From positions 1,054,001 to 1,118,000 of the forward strand of contig JAGMWG010000003.1 of NCBI GenBank assembly GCA_020744225.1: DNA of 64,000 nt. Direction: 5' to 3'. Position numbers and translations under genes: made by a program. This DNA comes from Paraphoma chrysanthemicola. Lineage: Eukaryota; Ascomycota; Dothideomycetes; Pleosporales; Phaeosphaeriaceae. Below the pieces are notes generated by a model. That model made no database searches and had not been told where the DNA came from. It saw only the letters and a program-made list of their open reading frames with translations. This document shows positions 9,625 through 19,613 of this stretch, one piece after another (position 1 is the stretch's first letter; every line of letters starts with the position of its first letter).

Positions 9625-10074
9625 CAAATTTTTTAACATGTAAATGAAGTCTAACAAATGGTCGAAACTGTAGATGTGCTTGGTGGTTTGCGTGGAACGA
9701 GGTGAATGTTGGTGGTTGTGCTGTCCAGCGTGGCTGAGCATAGCCACAGAGTGCGAGCTTACGTTGGACCTTTGAATCGAGAAGTTACTCTCGTCAAGGG
9801 AGCAACAGCAGGAAGAAACCATGAATTTCAATACCAGTCAGGCCCCCAACTCCGTCTCAAAGTCTGCGATGCGGACTGGGAGACCGAGCGTGTGTGTATG
9901 TGTCACGAACCAAAGTGGAGGGTTTCCGGTCAAGGTGCGCAACGAGCATGTAGTACTTGTGTAGCCAGATCCCCTCACGCGAACTATCCCGCACTTCGCA
10001 ACAATACTCACTCTTCTGTACAATCGTTGCCTTCTCCACTCTCACGTACGCTACAAGACGCAAAAATTAGCAGC

Positions 10075-10425
10075 ATGGCTCTCTCACCCGGCGCCATTGC
10101 CGGCATCGTCGTTGCCTCCATCTTCGGCCTCATACTCCTTCTCGCCTTCCTCGCCGTCATCCTCCTCGTTCGGCTCCAACCCTCATCAGATTCCGATCAC
10201 AGTGTTGGCTTCGCACTCCCACTCGGGCCGCTCGAACCCATTGTACGCCTCTTTGCTCCGGGTCGACGAGCGGAGAATGTCCAGTCGTATGCTGCGCCAG
10301 AACTTTCGTCAGAAGAGCAATATCAGTTGGCTCCGTCAGAATCGAGTCTGGTGGACTCTGGTAGTATGCAGGTCAAGGGTGTCAGGGATGTTTATGAAGA
10401 TCGGGAGCTTGGGGAGAGAAAATGA
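10075..10425 (+). CDS. GSMQVKG-family small membrane protein, copy D
   Basis: A 116-residue protein of unknown function. It starts MALSPGAIAGIVVASIFG, nearly identical to copy A, and forms one long transmembrane helix to about residue 35. A linker with SSEEQYQLAPSESS follows, then the tail GSMQVKGVRDVYEDRELGERK. The ATG at 10075 matches copy A's start; the frame stays open upstream to 9706 without family resemblance. Copies A and D share one N-terminal type, and B and C another, while all four share the tail. This suggests duplication with domain-wise divergence. Confidence 0.6.
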   Translation: MALSPGAIAGIVVASIFGLILLLAFLAVILLVRLQPSSDSDHSVGFALPLGPLEPIVRLFAPGRRAENVQSYAAPELSSEEQYQLAPSESSLVDSGSMQVKGVRDVYEDRELGERK

Positions 10426-11040
10426 CCGAGATTCGGTTGATGTTGCAATCTGTCGATGACGCAAGCATGCCGGAAAGCGTGAAATGTAGCGGTTGTCTGC
10501 AGGCTGATTGTGTTATTTCCGGCTTGAAGATGGATATGAGGAGCAGCAGGACCATGTGAGCTCTCGAATGCGACATCAGATGATTGAAATTCGATCTGTC
10601 ATTTATGGCCTTGTCTAAACTCTTTCGAAGAATGAATCAAATTAATAAGAACTTGGTGGATTTTCTTGCACGTTGGCAGAGCGAATGCATAATTGGAATG
10701 GAAGAAGAGTGGGACAGTATCGAGTAGTTGTGGTGGTGTTGAAGTTGACTGCACAAAGCCTTGACTAGTAATGCAGACAGAGAGAGGATGGGGGTCATGG
10801 CTTCCTCATCTAGACGAGCGTCCACAACGAAAGAAAAGTCCTGATGAGAACTGCGTCCTGTCGTTATCGAAGCGTGCCTGGACAGCGTCTGTGACGCGGA
10901 AAATCGCGACGAACTATTCATATGGACTGCTGTGGTTGTTGTGATGTCCGACATATATCACGCGTGTGGCAGTCGACTTTGACCAAACTGAGTTTGCTCA
11001 TTAACCAGTCGCATACAACCCTGAAAATCAAGGTACTTAC
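10426..11040. other. Intergenic, nothing recognised
   Basis: This is 615 bp downstream of copy D. Open frames on the minus strand (10637-10954) have no start context, domain or composition that supports a gene. Confidence 0.4.
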
Positions 11041-11301
11041 TTATGCTTTTGGTGGATTCCTCATTGCCGCAACTATTTCGGCATCCAAGGCAGCATCTAA
11101 TTCAGCCTGCTTGAAACGCTCTCTTCGCCTCCAAATCCGGTAGGCCACGTAGCCCAGCAGAACTGTACCAAGTACGGTGCCAACGACTATGCCTGCGATA
11201 ACGTAGTTCTTCTTCGTTCGCTTCCCTCTGCAACAAGTCCACGCCGCTACCGGGGCGGCAAGTACGAAGAGCCATAAGTTGAGAAAAGTCAGGACAAACA
11301 T
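11041..11301 (-). CDS. Possible 86-residue membrane protein, unknown
   Basis: From the ATG at 11301 the product begins MFVLTFLNLWLFVLAAPVAA, a plausible signal peptide. A Cys-Cys and basic patch (CCRGKRTKK) follows, then a second hydrophobic helix (IAGIVVGTVLGTVLLGYVAY) with stop-transfer WRRRERFKQ, and an Ala/Glu-rich tail ending MRNPPKA. The helix resembles those of the GSMQVKG genes, but the tail motif is absent. The frame is open upstream to 11442, so the start or a first exon is unsure. It lies opposite to the micro-gene run. Confidence 0.35.
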   Translation of the reverse strand: MFVLTFLNLWLFVLAAPVAAWTCCRGKRTKKNYVIAGIVVGTVLGTVLLGYVAYRIWRRRERFKQAELDAALDAEIVAAMRNPPKA

Positions 11302-12386
11302 CTCGATGTTAGCCGATGGGCGAAAGCCTTTCAAAAACTCGCGGCGACGATGAAGTGAGTCGCAATCACCATTCAAGAAAGTATCGCGTAAAAAAGAGGA
11401 CGCCAATGAGGGAATAATTTCGGCACTCAAGGACAGAAACAAGTCTTAACCTTAGGTGCGAGAACCTGTAACATCGCGACAACCATCTTGTTCTTGGTGT
11501 AACCGGTGAGCCCTGTGCGATGACCTCAACCTGCACAAACATGGAGGTGTGGCATGCTTGGCGGTGCTGCAGCTTGCACATTGTGCGAGCAGGCAGTGCC
11601 CCGCAATACCAGCACTTGTCCCTCGCGACGATCATGTCCTTCAGGGACGGATGAAGGGTGAAGGAAAAGTGCGCGAAAGAAAGGAACGAATAGAACATGG
11701 TCACCTAGGGCGACATGATATCGGTTCACTAGCGGAAGCGCCCTAGTGATATCGACGTCGATCTCTTCGCTTGTGGATAACAAGAGAAAAGGAAGAGAGT
11801 TGCGGAACGCGAGAGCGACCTGTTCATAGGCTACCAGAAGCGCGTTAAGTTCTCATTGCAGGCTGCAGAGATACGTTCCAGATCTTGATCGATGGTGTAG
11901 ATGTTGCGGTTGGTGTACGGGCGCATGCTTTAGAAGGGCCTTCCGCGAGGAAAGGCGCCGTCGATGTAGCACGGGATCTCTCCATGTATTGTAGCTGGAT
12001 TAACAGCGGTCTGACGCGAGTTAGATACACAGAGATGGTGGCTGGCTGACAAGATTCATCTCGTTCAGCTGAGTCGCACGCGAAACTTAGTCGGATACAT
12101 CAAATCTGGACTGTTGCTTTCTACATAGTCTAGACTTGCCGTGAAGCGGGGACGCGTTGCCGAGAATAGGTTAGCTTGATGCGACACCACCTGGCAAGAA
12201 CGAAAGTTGTGTCACCAATCATCTTGCCTCGAGCTCTCAGGTGAAAATCCGATTATCAATTATGATAGCAAGCAAATACGGGCATCTAGAATGCCATAGC
12301 AAATCACCGCCAACGCCACGCTATGCCTTAAACACAAATCCTGGTACCATAGCCTCACCTTGAGGTCTGCCAGCCAGCCACATCGA
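11302..12386. other. Intergenic, nothing recognised
   Basis: This is 1.1 kb between the small membrane ORF and the 3' end of the MFS gene. Only overlapping short frames are present, with no RNA gene or repeat seen. Confidence 0.4.
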
Positions 12387-13952
12387 TCAGCCTTGCTGTT
12401 GTTGCCTCTTCAGGTCCTCGCGCCACTTCTCACCCCGCATTAGGATCAAGAGAATTCCGGGTATGCAGAGCACGTCCAGCATAGCGAGACCACTAAATGC
12501 CCAGCCCCAGCCCACAGCTTTCAGAATGCTAATCATGATTGCCGCTGTGATGGCAGCAGCGACGTTGCGAAGGAAACCTCCCAGAGCGACCAAACTGGCA
12601 GTCTGAGCTGGGTCGCACTCGGTCTGGAAGGACGTGCTGGTCACAAAGACGACCGACACGCCAATAGCTGCGAGAGCGGTGCCAATGAGAGGCATCCAAG
12701 CGGGCGCTTTATTATGAGCAAACCAACCAAACATGGCCTTTCCTGCAGCCGCGATGGCGAAGCCTGGTACCTGGATCGCCATTCTTCGTTCAGGGTGGAT
12801 CTTGCCGTCTTTGCTGTTTGCCTTGGCCTTCTGTCGCATCCAATCAGACATGCGGCCAACGATGATCGAGGCGATGAACATAGAGATACCGGGGCAGAGG
12901 TAAGCGTAGCCGACCGCTTGATTGTTCCAGCCATAACCTTGCTTTGATCCCCAAACGGTGGGGAAGGAGATGTACATTCCGTACAGACCCGCGAATTGGA
13001 AAGCTCCGTTAAAAGATACAATCAAGTGAGGAGGATACTTCAGCAGGCGCATGAACTTGCGGAACGATGGTCGAGGGGCTTTTGGAATCTTGGAGTCTGT
13101 GCATCCCTTTGTCCGGATGCCCTTCGGAATAGAAAACCATGGCTGGTTGGCAAGGACGTTGCCATTTCCGACCAAAGACCGCAGAGTTTCGGGCATACAG
13201 AAGATGATCGCCAAGTAGACTGGGAGACTCGTAATCGAAAGGAACCCAAAGACCCATCGCCATTTCGACTCGGTGGCAAATTGACCACCAATCAAGGGAC
13301 CAAGAATTGGACCAAGCTGAGGGCCCATTAAGAACCAGGCCAAGGCAGATGCGCGCTTCGCAGGTTCGGTAATGTCAGCAACAGTGCCCGCTCCGACAGA
13401 AAACACGATGCAAGATCCCAAGCCCTGGAAGATCCGGAGAAAGTAGAGTATCGCAATGTGTGGCGGTAGAACTGCAAGTAAGGTGTTGGAGATGAGGAAG
13501 CTGCCGAGACCAACGATGTAAACAAGCTTCCGTCCACCAACATCAGAAGCGGCTGCACCAAATAGTGGCTGCACGGTGTTAGCATCATCTCTGTCTTTGT
13601 GGTTTCTTGTACATACTGCGACTGCAAAAACCACCATGTACATCGAGACTGTTCCATTGATCGCGTTTTCCGAAGTTTTGAAGATCGTTTGGAACAGACG
13701 AAGCGACGGCAAATAGACGGCTCCACATAGTGGTCCAAAGAAACCAGCAGCTGTGACTATACCGAGGATGAATCGTCTTCGATTGAGCGAGAAAGCGGAA
13801 TATGGAGGAGGTGGTGCAGCAGGTTCCTCTTCTTTTGTCAACGACCGTTCAGCCTCATCAATGGAGTTTGGTCGGGGATAGTCGTCACTATCGATGCTCT
13901 CGCGGCATCGATCGTAGGTGTGAGCCTTCTCAAATTCGACTGGGGAACGCAT
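12387..13952 (-). CDS. MFS transporter, DHA1 drug:H+ antiporter type
   Basis: A proton-driven exporter in the plasma membrane. A 55-residue cytosolic N-terminus (Pro/Glu-rich) precedes 12 transmembrane segments. Hallmarks are PLFGAAASDVGGRK (the loop 2-3 motif), FLRIFQGLGSC, and GPxLGPxLGPLIGG in segment 5, the motif of antiporters. Intron 13569-13616 (48 nt; gtatgt...gctaac...cag) has no stop and keeps frame, so the unspliced frame reads 521 residues while the spliced protein is 505 and gives the natural join MVVFAVA-PLFGAA. It is related to fungal polyamine/fluconazole-resistance exporters; the substrate is unknown. It is the nearest transporter to the isocyanide synthase block, though 3.1 kb of empty sequence separates it from the P450. 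Confidence 0.88.
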   Translation of the reverse strand: MRSPVEFEKAHTYDRCRESIDSDDYPRPNSIDEAERSLTKEEEPAAPPPPYSAFSLNRRRFILGIVTAAGFFGPLCGAVYLPSLRLFQTIFKTSENAINGTVSMYMVVFAVAVCTRNHKDRDDANTVQPLFGAAASDVGGRKLVYIVGLGSFLISNTLLAVLPPHIAILYFLRIFQGLGSCIVFSVGAGTVADITEPAKRASALAWFLMGPQLGPILGPLIGGQFATESKWRWVFGFLSITSLPVYLAIIFCMPETLRSLVGNGNVLANQPWFSIPKGIRTKGCTDSKIPKAPRPSFRKFMRLLKYPPHLIVSFNGAFQFAGLYGMYISFPTVWGSKQGYGWNNQAVGYAYLCPGISMFIASIIVGRMSDWMRQKAKANSKDGKIHPERRMAIQVPGFAIAAAGKAMFGWFAHNKAPAWMPLIGTALAAIGVSVVFVTSTSFQTECDPAQTASLVALGGFLRNVAAAITAAIMISILKAVGWGWAFSGLAMLDVLCIPGILLILMRGEKWREDLKRQQQQG

Positions 13953-16900
13953 GATGAGATACGATATGGCGGAAGGATCTTCGATGGGACTCTTGGAGTT
14001 GAAGTATGATGCGTTATGTGTGTTTGCTTAGTGCACCGCCTGGCTATCGGAGCGTCCTACGTGCCGACAAAGGCACAGCACAGCTTTACGCCTAATTCCA
14101 GGCCTTCAGGTGTACCTCCAGCAGCCACAGAGCATTGGCTCGCCATGACTGGCCCAAGCTTTGACATGGGTCGGCGAGTTATTTTCATCTGGACTGCGGT
14201 CAGCCCCCAAACCGGAGCTTAGACGTGCGTCGCCAAGCGATCCGCTCTAATCTCAGCCAGCCTTGAGGTGACAGCGCCCTCTCAACTGGGTCACTGCATT
14301 CGGCGAATCCAGGAGGGTTTTCACGATACACACGTTGTGTTGCACGTGGCAGCCTTGATGCGACCGTTGGTTGACACGGATATTGAGAGCTACTACACGT
14401 CTTCGCAAACACAACGCACTTTTGACAACCTTGACCACGGTCCACCGTATTCATGTCTGTGCACGTCAACAATGAAGGATCATTTGTTTGTGGAGTTCGG
14501 AAAAGAAGGAGATTCCCCAATGCTACGGTCCAGCACAGACGTATGTTCGTGAGTGACCCTGACCATGCGGACGGGAACAAGGCGAAAGATAACAAAGAGT
14601 CTGCAAAAGTGGTGTAGCCACGCTAGCGCCCGCTTGACACCGCCGATCTAAGGTTTCAAGCTGGGGATTTGGTGAGGCTGAACCTCTAGCCACATTAGCG
14701 GGCAAGCTTAACTGCGCCTCTCGTACAATCTCGCTCAATCCGGTTATGCAACAGCACACTTGCAACGATATCTTTCCCAAATCGACCAACGAAAGAGGAA
14801 CGCTTCGGCACCTGATCAGCTCGCAGCCTCGCGTGCCGCTCTTTCCGTACGGTCCAGAGCTTTTCAGATCACGATCCATACCTTTTCGGAACTCCATCTG
14901 TGCTTGCGAGAGCTGTAGAACTATCAATTCAGCTATGCCTACGACTCATGGCGGGCTACTTCGAAGAATGAGACTTTGCGCACTAAGCATATTGCACTGT
15001 GCACACTTTATCGAGATCTAGCCATCGTCGATAGTCGCGGCCGACCTGGAAGAGTCATGCATGTATAGAATGTTTTGCGATGCTCAGAAGTCCCGCCCGC
15101 ACAGCTTAGGCCACCCAACCAACACGTCTCCCAGCGACGAATTTCCGCATCCGACTGTTCCGCAATCTTACAGCATCCATCGCGCCTCCATCTTTGGTAT
15201 GGCTTGTGGGATGCAAATATGAGCACTCGTTAGCGACATTTCAATTTGTCAGGAAACAAAGTGCCATTGCGAAGGCGTCTTGCGATGCGTGTCAGCAACG
15301 GGTGCGAATATTGTGGAACGATTACTCAGTATGGGGTTGGCTACCTGCGGACTCAGAGAAGGCAGCAGCCAGTCAAATCACACATCCGACATGTATGCTG
15401 CTACCGGAACTTCATCAATCATACTTCGAGATGGTCGTGAATGTGTCCAACACAACATTTGATCATACCTCATGAATCGCTGCGCGTCACGCAACCCTGC
15501 GACAAGCAGCGCAAATGGCACGGCAAGCTGAACGAAGGCTCCACGACTTCAGCACGTCGACATTGTGATATGCTGATCTCCTTTATATGTGTGGTAGAAT
15601 ATTAGGGTTCACACGCCATCCAATGGCAATGCATATCAGTCCTGCTTGCACTTGGCGGCAGCAGTTCCTCAGCAACAAACGCTCTTACGCATATGCGCCG
15701 TCGGCCCACGACACCGTCCACAGGTTTGGTGGTAGTCCGGAAGACTCTCCCCGCTCAAAACTGCGAGGTTGAAAGCTCGGGTCAAGGTTCGTCCCCCGAG
15801 TCAAACACTGAGGGCGAGTCAGAGAAGCGTCGTGACCGCAAGGTACAGCAGGCTCAAGTTCCACGAAGCAACGCACCAAGGTGGAAGGAAATCGAACCAA
15901 ATCTTCTCAGCACTTACGTACGGCTTCCAAGATTTGCAGTGTCGATCTTGCCAGATATATATTATCCAGTGCATGGGTGCTATTGGGAATTTCCAGAGAG
16001 AGCAAACACGCCTGCGGCACCATATGCGAAAACCGCTTATGAGTGCTTCGTCGTCCTACTACCACTTTCGGAACCGAGCCGTGGCTTTATTTACCCGTCT
16101 TACGGGCGGTATCCACTTTTCGCATTGCAGGGCTGTTCCAAAAATCTTACTGTTCTCCACTTTTCGTCACTGCCACTCTTTGTCAACGGATATCCGTTGT
16201 TCGCCCCAAACAAACACTTCAAGGAATTAGTTGACGATTGTTCCGGAAATAAGTCTGTGTTCAGGGATACGTTGCACGCTTCGACAAGGGTAACTCATGA
16301 GTGGCATAACTGGAAGTGGCTAGCAGTGCTTACATTGTGCACCGCCCCGTCCGTGGCATTTTGGCCCCAGGCGTTTAACGGGTGTACCTGTCAAACCCTG
16401 GTCCGCCCGGACGGTACCTTTGAGAACGTTACGTGACGTGCATTCGGGTGGCTTCACATGGCTGATCGTGAGAAGCATTGTGCCTTCTGAGATCACTATC
16501 TCCTGAACGAAATGCACCATGTATCACGCAACATGTTTTGGCAGAAAAGACCATACAGACAGAAGTCATGTCCTCCAGAATGAATATGCCACCGAAATTC
16601 ACCAGGTCTTACTGTTTGCTCGCGCTCATGCCGTCAGTGTCCTTCTGCGCCCACCGCACTGGTTTGTGGAAGGTACTTACCACCATCGGCATAGCCCAAA
16701 GCCTCACCCTTATGCATGAATGAACGGGAGTATGCGTAGCAATTTGTGTTGCAGGCGTTGGGCGCCCGGTACTAAAGCGTTGCGCATATGCAGGCTGGTG
16801 GCCGCATACTGCGAGATAGTCACCAGTCGATGAGGTCTTTCGGTATCATCATTCACTGTCGCATATAAGATCAAATTTATGTGGAAGATACTATATTGCT

Positions 16901-17107
16901 TCGCCTGCGCAATCTACTGTCTCCTAACGAACAAAAACCATTGACCCCCGAACCCAACGCTGGTATATCCATGGACCCAACAAAACTTGCCGTCAGAACG
17001 CCGTGCCAATGCAACCATCATGATCCCAACACATATCTGCGTCTCTCAATCTGAGCGTACAATCTAGTTCTCTATCTCCAAGACTGCAAATCAAAGACGT
17101 AGCGCAC
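13953..17107. other. 3.15-kb gene-poor stretch
   Basis: No gene is supported on either strand. The longest frame (15693-16436, +, 247 codons) has irregular composition and no domain. GC content looks like that of the flanks, so it is not an obviously RIP-degraded transposon. It contains a 16-bp perfect palindrome at 16184-16199. Confidence 0.4.
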
Positions 17108-18643
17108 TCACGGAGCCACCGCAGTAGCAGCCAAGGTCCTCCTCTCAAACTTCATCTTCAAGCCTCGTGGGTAGAGAGGCCCGGCAGGCGTCATGCGTCC
17201 ATCCCATGTCTCGTCCACCTTCCACTTCAAATCCCTCACCAACTGCACAAGCGCGATACGCAGTTGCTGCATGACCCACTTCTGGCCCAAGCACGCTCGC
17301 TTACCACCGTGGAAGCTGATGAATGCGCCTTTGGAATTGGCTCGGCGGTAGAGGTGGTTAATATCCTCCATGTTGTCGCCCCAGCGTGAGGGCTTGAATT
17401 GCTCTGCGTCGTCGCCCCAGAACTCAGTGTCGCGGTTGGTCGAGTAGGCGTTGTAGCCGACATAGACACCGGCGGGGATCTGGTATTTGCTTCCTAGGCT
17501 GACGGGTGCGGTGGTGCAGCGGTTGATGAGTTGTGAGATGGGTGGGAACATGCGGATTGCCTCGTACAGAACTGCGTTCAAAAGCGGCAGATCGTGAAGC
17601 TCTTGATTCAGTGGCTCATAGTCTGCTGGTGCACCTGGTGGCAAGATGGTCTCGAGCTCCTTCAAGAGCTGACCCTGGACTTCAGGATGGGCGCCGACAA
17701 GGTACATGAGGGACATGAGAACAAGTTGAGGGTTCTCGTGGCCTGCGAGGAAAGTCGAAACGAGGTTGTCGTCCATCTCCTTCTGGCTGAGCAGTCCCTC
17801 GCGTTGCGATCCCATCAGCCGGCACGCCACACTCCTGTTGTCGTTCTCATTGCAGACATGGTGCTCGTGGCCCTTGGCAACAGCGCTGCGAAGTGTGTTG
17901 CGGAATTGCTTGTTCAGCTCGCGTCCTAGCTTGCGAGTCTTCAATGGCAGATGGTCCAGGAAAGGAAAGTTGAGGAACATTGGTGCGAAGATGATGGGCT
18001 TGATTTTCATCTGAATCATGTGGAGAGGGGAGTCCATGTGCTGCATCGTCTCAAAGCTGGAGCCATAGAGAGCCTCGGACAGGTTGGCAAGCGCATAACG
18101 ATGAAGAGGTGTGTATACCGGCACGCCATTGCTACCTGCTTTCTTCTGATCGTCCAGGAACATGTCAGTCAGGAGCCTCGAATTCTTCCAGAGCTGCTCG
18201 GGATCCTGGTCGGCCTGCAGCGCGGGCTTGATGACATTGTGGTAACGCTTCCAGTTCTCTCCATGTGCGCTGATGATGTTCTCACCAGTGTACTCGGCGA
18301 TGACGCTGTGGGGAATCTTGATGTTGTTTCCCGACTTCGCGTAGATATCCTCATGTCTGAGAACCTCAGAGATGTACGCAGGTTTGGTCACGAGGATGTT
18401 CCACCGTCCTCCAAAGAAGATCTTGACAGCACCGTACTTTTCGAGAGGCTCTTTGAGATACTTTTTGTAGTTCTCGGCCTGGTCGACGTCAAAGAAGAGG
18501 GGCAGCAGCGCATAATAGAAGGGTATGGTGGGGATGTTCTTGGGGAATGAGCGGGGTGGTGTGAAGAGGTACACAAAGAAGGAGAAGACTCCAAAGAAAG
18601 CGCCAAAGATGGCGATGAACACGAGCGATAGTGAGGAGGCCAT
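17108..18643 (-). CDS. Cytochrome P450, CYP56/Dit2-like
   Basis: A single-exon, ER-anchored monooxygenase of 511 residues when started at the ATG at 18643, where the N-terminal anchor MASSLSLVFIAIFGAFFG begins. An in-frame ATG at 18721 would add 26 residues that look unlike an anchor. P450 marks are I-helix FLAGHENPQ (Asn where Thr is usual), ExxR in YEAIRMFPP, and the haem loop FHGGKRACLG with the Cys ligand. The stretch FPKNIPTIPFYYALLPLFF is typical of fungal Dit2-like P450s as I know them. In yeast, Dit2 couples N-formyl-tyrosine made by Dit1 into dityrosine for the spore wall. Here the gene is head-to-head with a Dit1-type enzyme, 970 bp apart, the same arrangement as yeast DIT1/DIT2. 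Oxidation of an isocyanide or formyl-tyrosine product is the inferred role. Confidence 0.88.
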   Translation of the reverse strand: MASSLSLVFIAIFGAFFGVFSFFVYLFTPPRSFPKNIPTIPFYYALLPLFFDVDQAENYKKYLKEPLEKYGAVKIFFGGRWNILVTKPAYISEVLRHEDIYAKSGNNIKIPHSVIAEYTGENIISAHGENWKRYHNVIKPALQADQDPEQLWKNSRLLTDMFLDDQKKAGSNGVPVYTPLHRYALANLSEALYGSSFETMQHMDSPLHMIQMKIKPIIFAPMFLNFPFLDHLPLKTRKLGRELNKQFRNTLRSAVAKGHEHHVCNENDNRSVACRLMGSQREGLLSQKEMDDNLVSTFLAGHENPQLVLMSLMYLVGAHPEVQGQLLKELETILPPGAPADYEPLNQELHDLPLLNAVLYEAIRMFPPISQLINRCTTAPVSLGSKYQIPAGVYVGYNAYSTNRDTEFWGDDAEQFKPSRWGDNMEDINHLYRRANSKGAFISFHGGKRACLGQKWVMQQLRIALVQLVRDLKWKVDETWDGRMTPAGPLYPRGLKMKFERRTLAATAVAP

Positions 18644-19613
18644 GATGCCGAGTAAGCGTCGATTACACGATGCTGAGAATGAACGCGCTGGACGACCTAT
18701 ATGAAACAGCGTGCATCGCACTGGTCGAGCCCCTCAGCCCTACCTTGGGGGCGGTGCGATAGGGCCAAGCTGGAGGCGGACGCGAGCAGGCTGGGCCGAT
18801 TTCCAGCACGCCTCTGTCCGCCATATGCACCTAGATTTAGACATTAGACAGTGTTTGGCGGTATCGTTCGGGACGGGGTGGGAAACTTGGCGCTTTAGAC
18901 GAGTGCTGTGTTGTTCCACAGACAGGGGGCCGGAGCCTCCGAGTGCACGCCAAGCGAGCATGCATAAAGTATTGCGGCCTGTCAGTGGCCAAGGACATCC
19001 ACAACTCTGCCACCACAAGCCCAGCTGAAGTCGTGCAGCATGGTGGCCCGCTGAATCCCACGGGCGGCCTATGGCGCTAGACCGCCTCCCATGCTGTAGC
19101 CCCCGAAGGAGCTGCAATTTGGCCAGTCGCACGATGCTGCGGCTGCCAACTCTAACCGCTCAGGCGAGCCGCACCAAGCAGCTTTCCCCGACGGAGCAGC
19201 AAACTCACGAATGCGCATGCACCGCCCAACACGCCGAATTTCGCGCCCAATCCAGACGGCGCACGGGGCCCAAGCGAGATGAAAGACGCCCCAATTAGCG
19301 CCAAAGAGACGGTGTATTGTCAAGGCGGGTCTACCGAACTGTGGCTGCCCATGATTCCCATCCGCAGCTGGCTGGACTCCCTGGCAGCACGCTTTGACCC
19401 GGGATGCATGGTCTGCGGACTTGAGACACAACAACGCTTGATGTCTCTCATATAATAAAGGCTAGCATGCTGGCCGGTCATCATTCATCAATACCCATCG
19501 CTCTTCCACTAGCTTCTAGAGTTCGCACCTCGCACTCTTATCATTTCGTTTGTTCGTTTCCTTGACATCTTCCTTTCAGCGGATACCCAATACCCTTTCA
19601 TTAATCATTCACA
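18644..19613. promoter_or_regulatory. Divergent promoter of P450 and isocyanide synthase
   Basis: This 970-bp region is GC-rich in the middle. A TATA-like TATAATAA at 19451-19458 lies about 160 bp before the synthase ATG, followed by a pyrimidine-rich leader. No other element is identified with confidence. Confidence 0.5.

Noticed and set aside
15693..16436. 247-codon plus-strand frame in the gene-poor stretch
   Set aside because: There is no domain, signal, repeat or paralogue, and composition is irregular. A frame of this length can occur by chance in GC-balanced DNA, and competing frames overlap it.
13953..17107. Possible degraded transposon in the empty stretch
   Set aside because: No terminal repeats, no transposase-like frames and no AT-rich RIP signature were seen.
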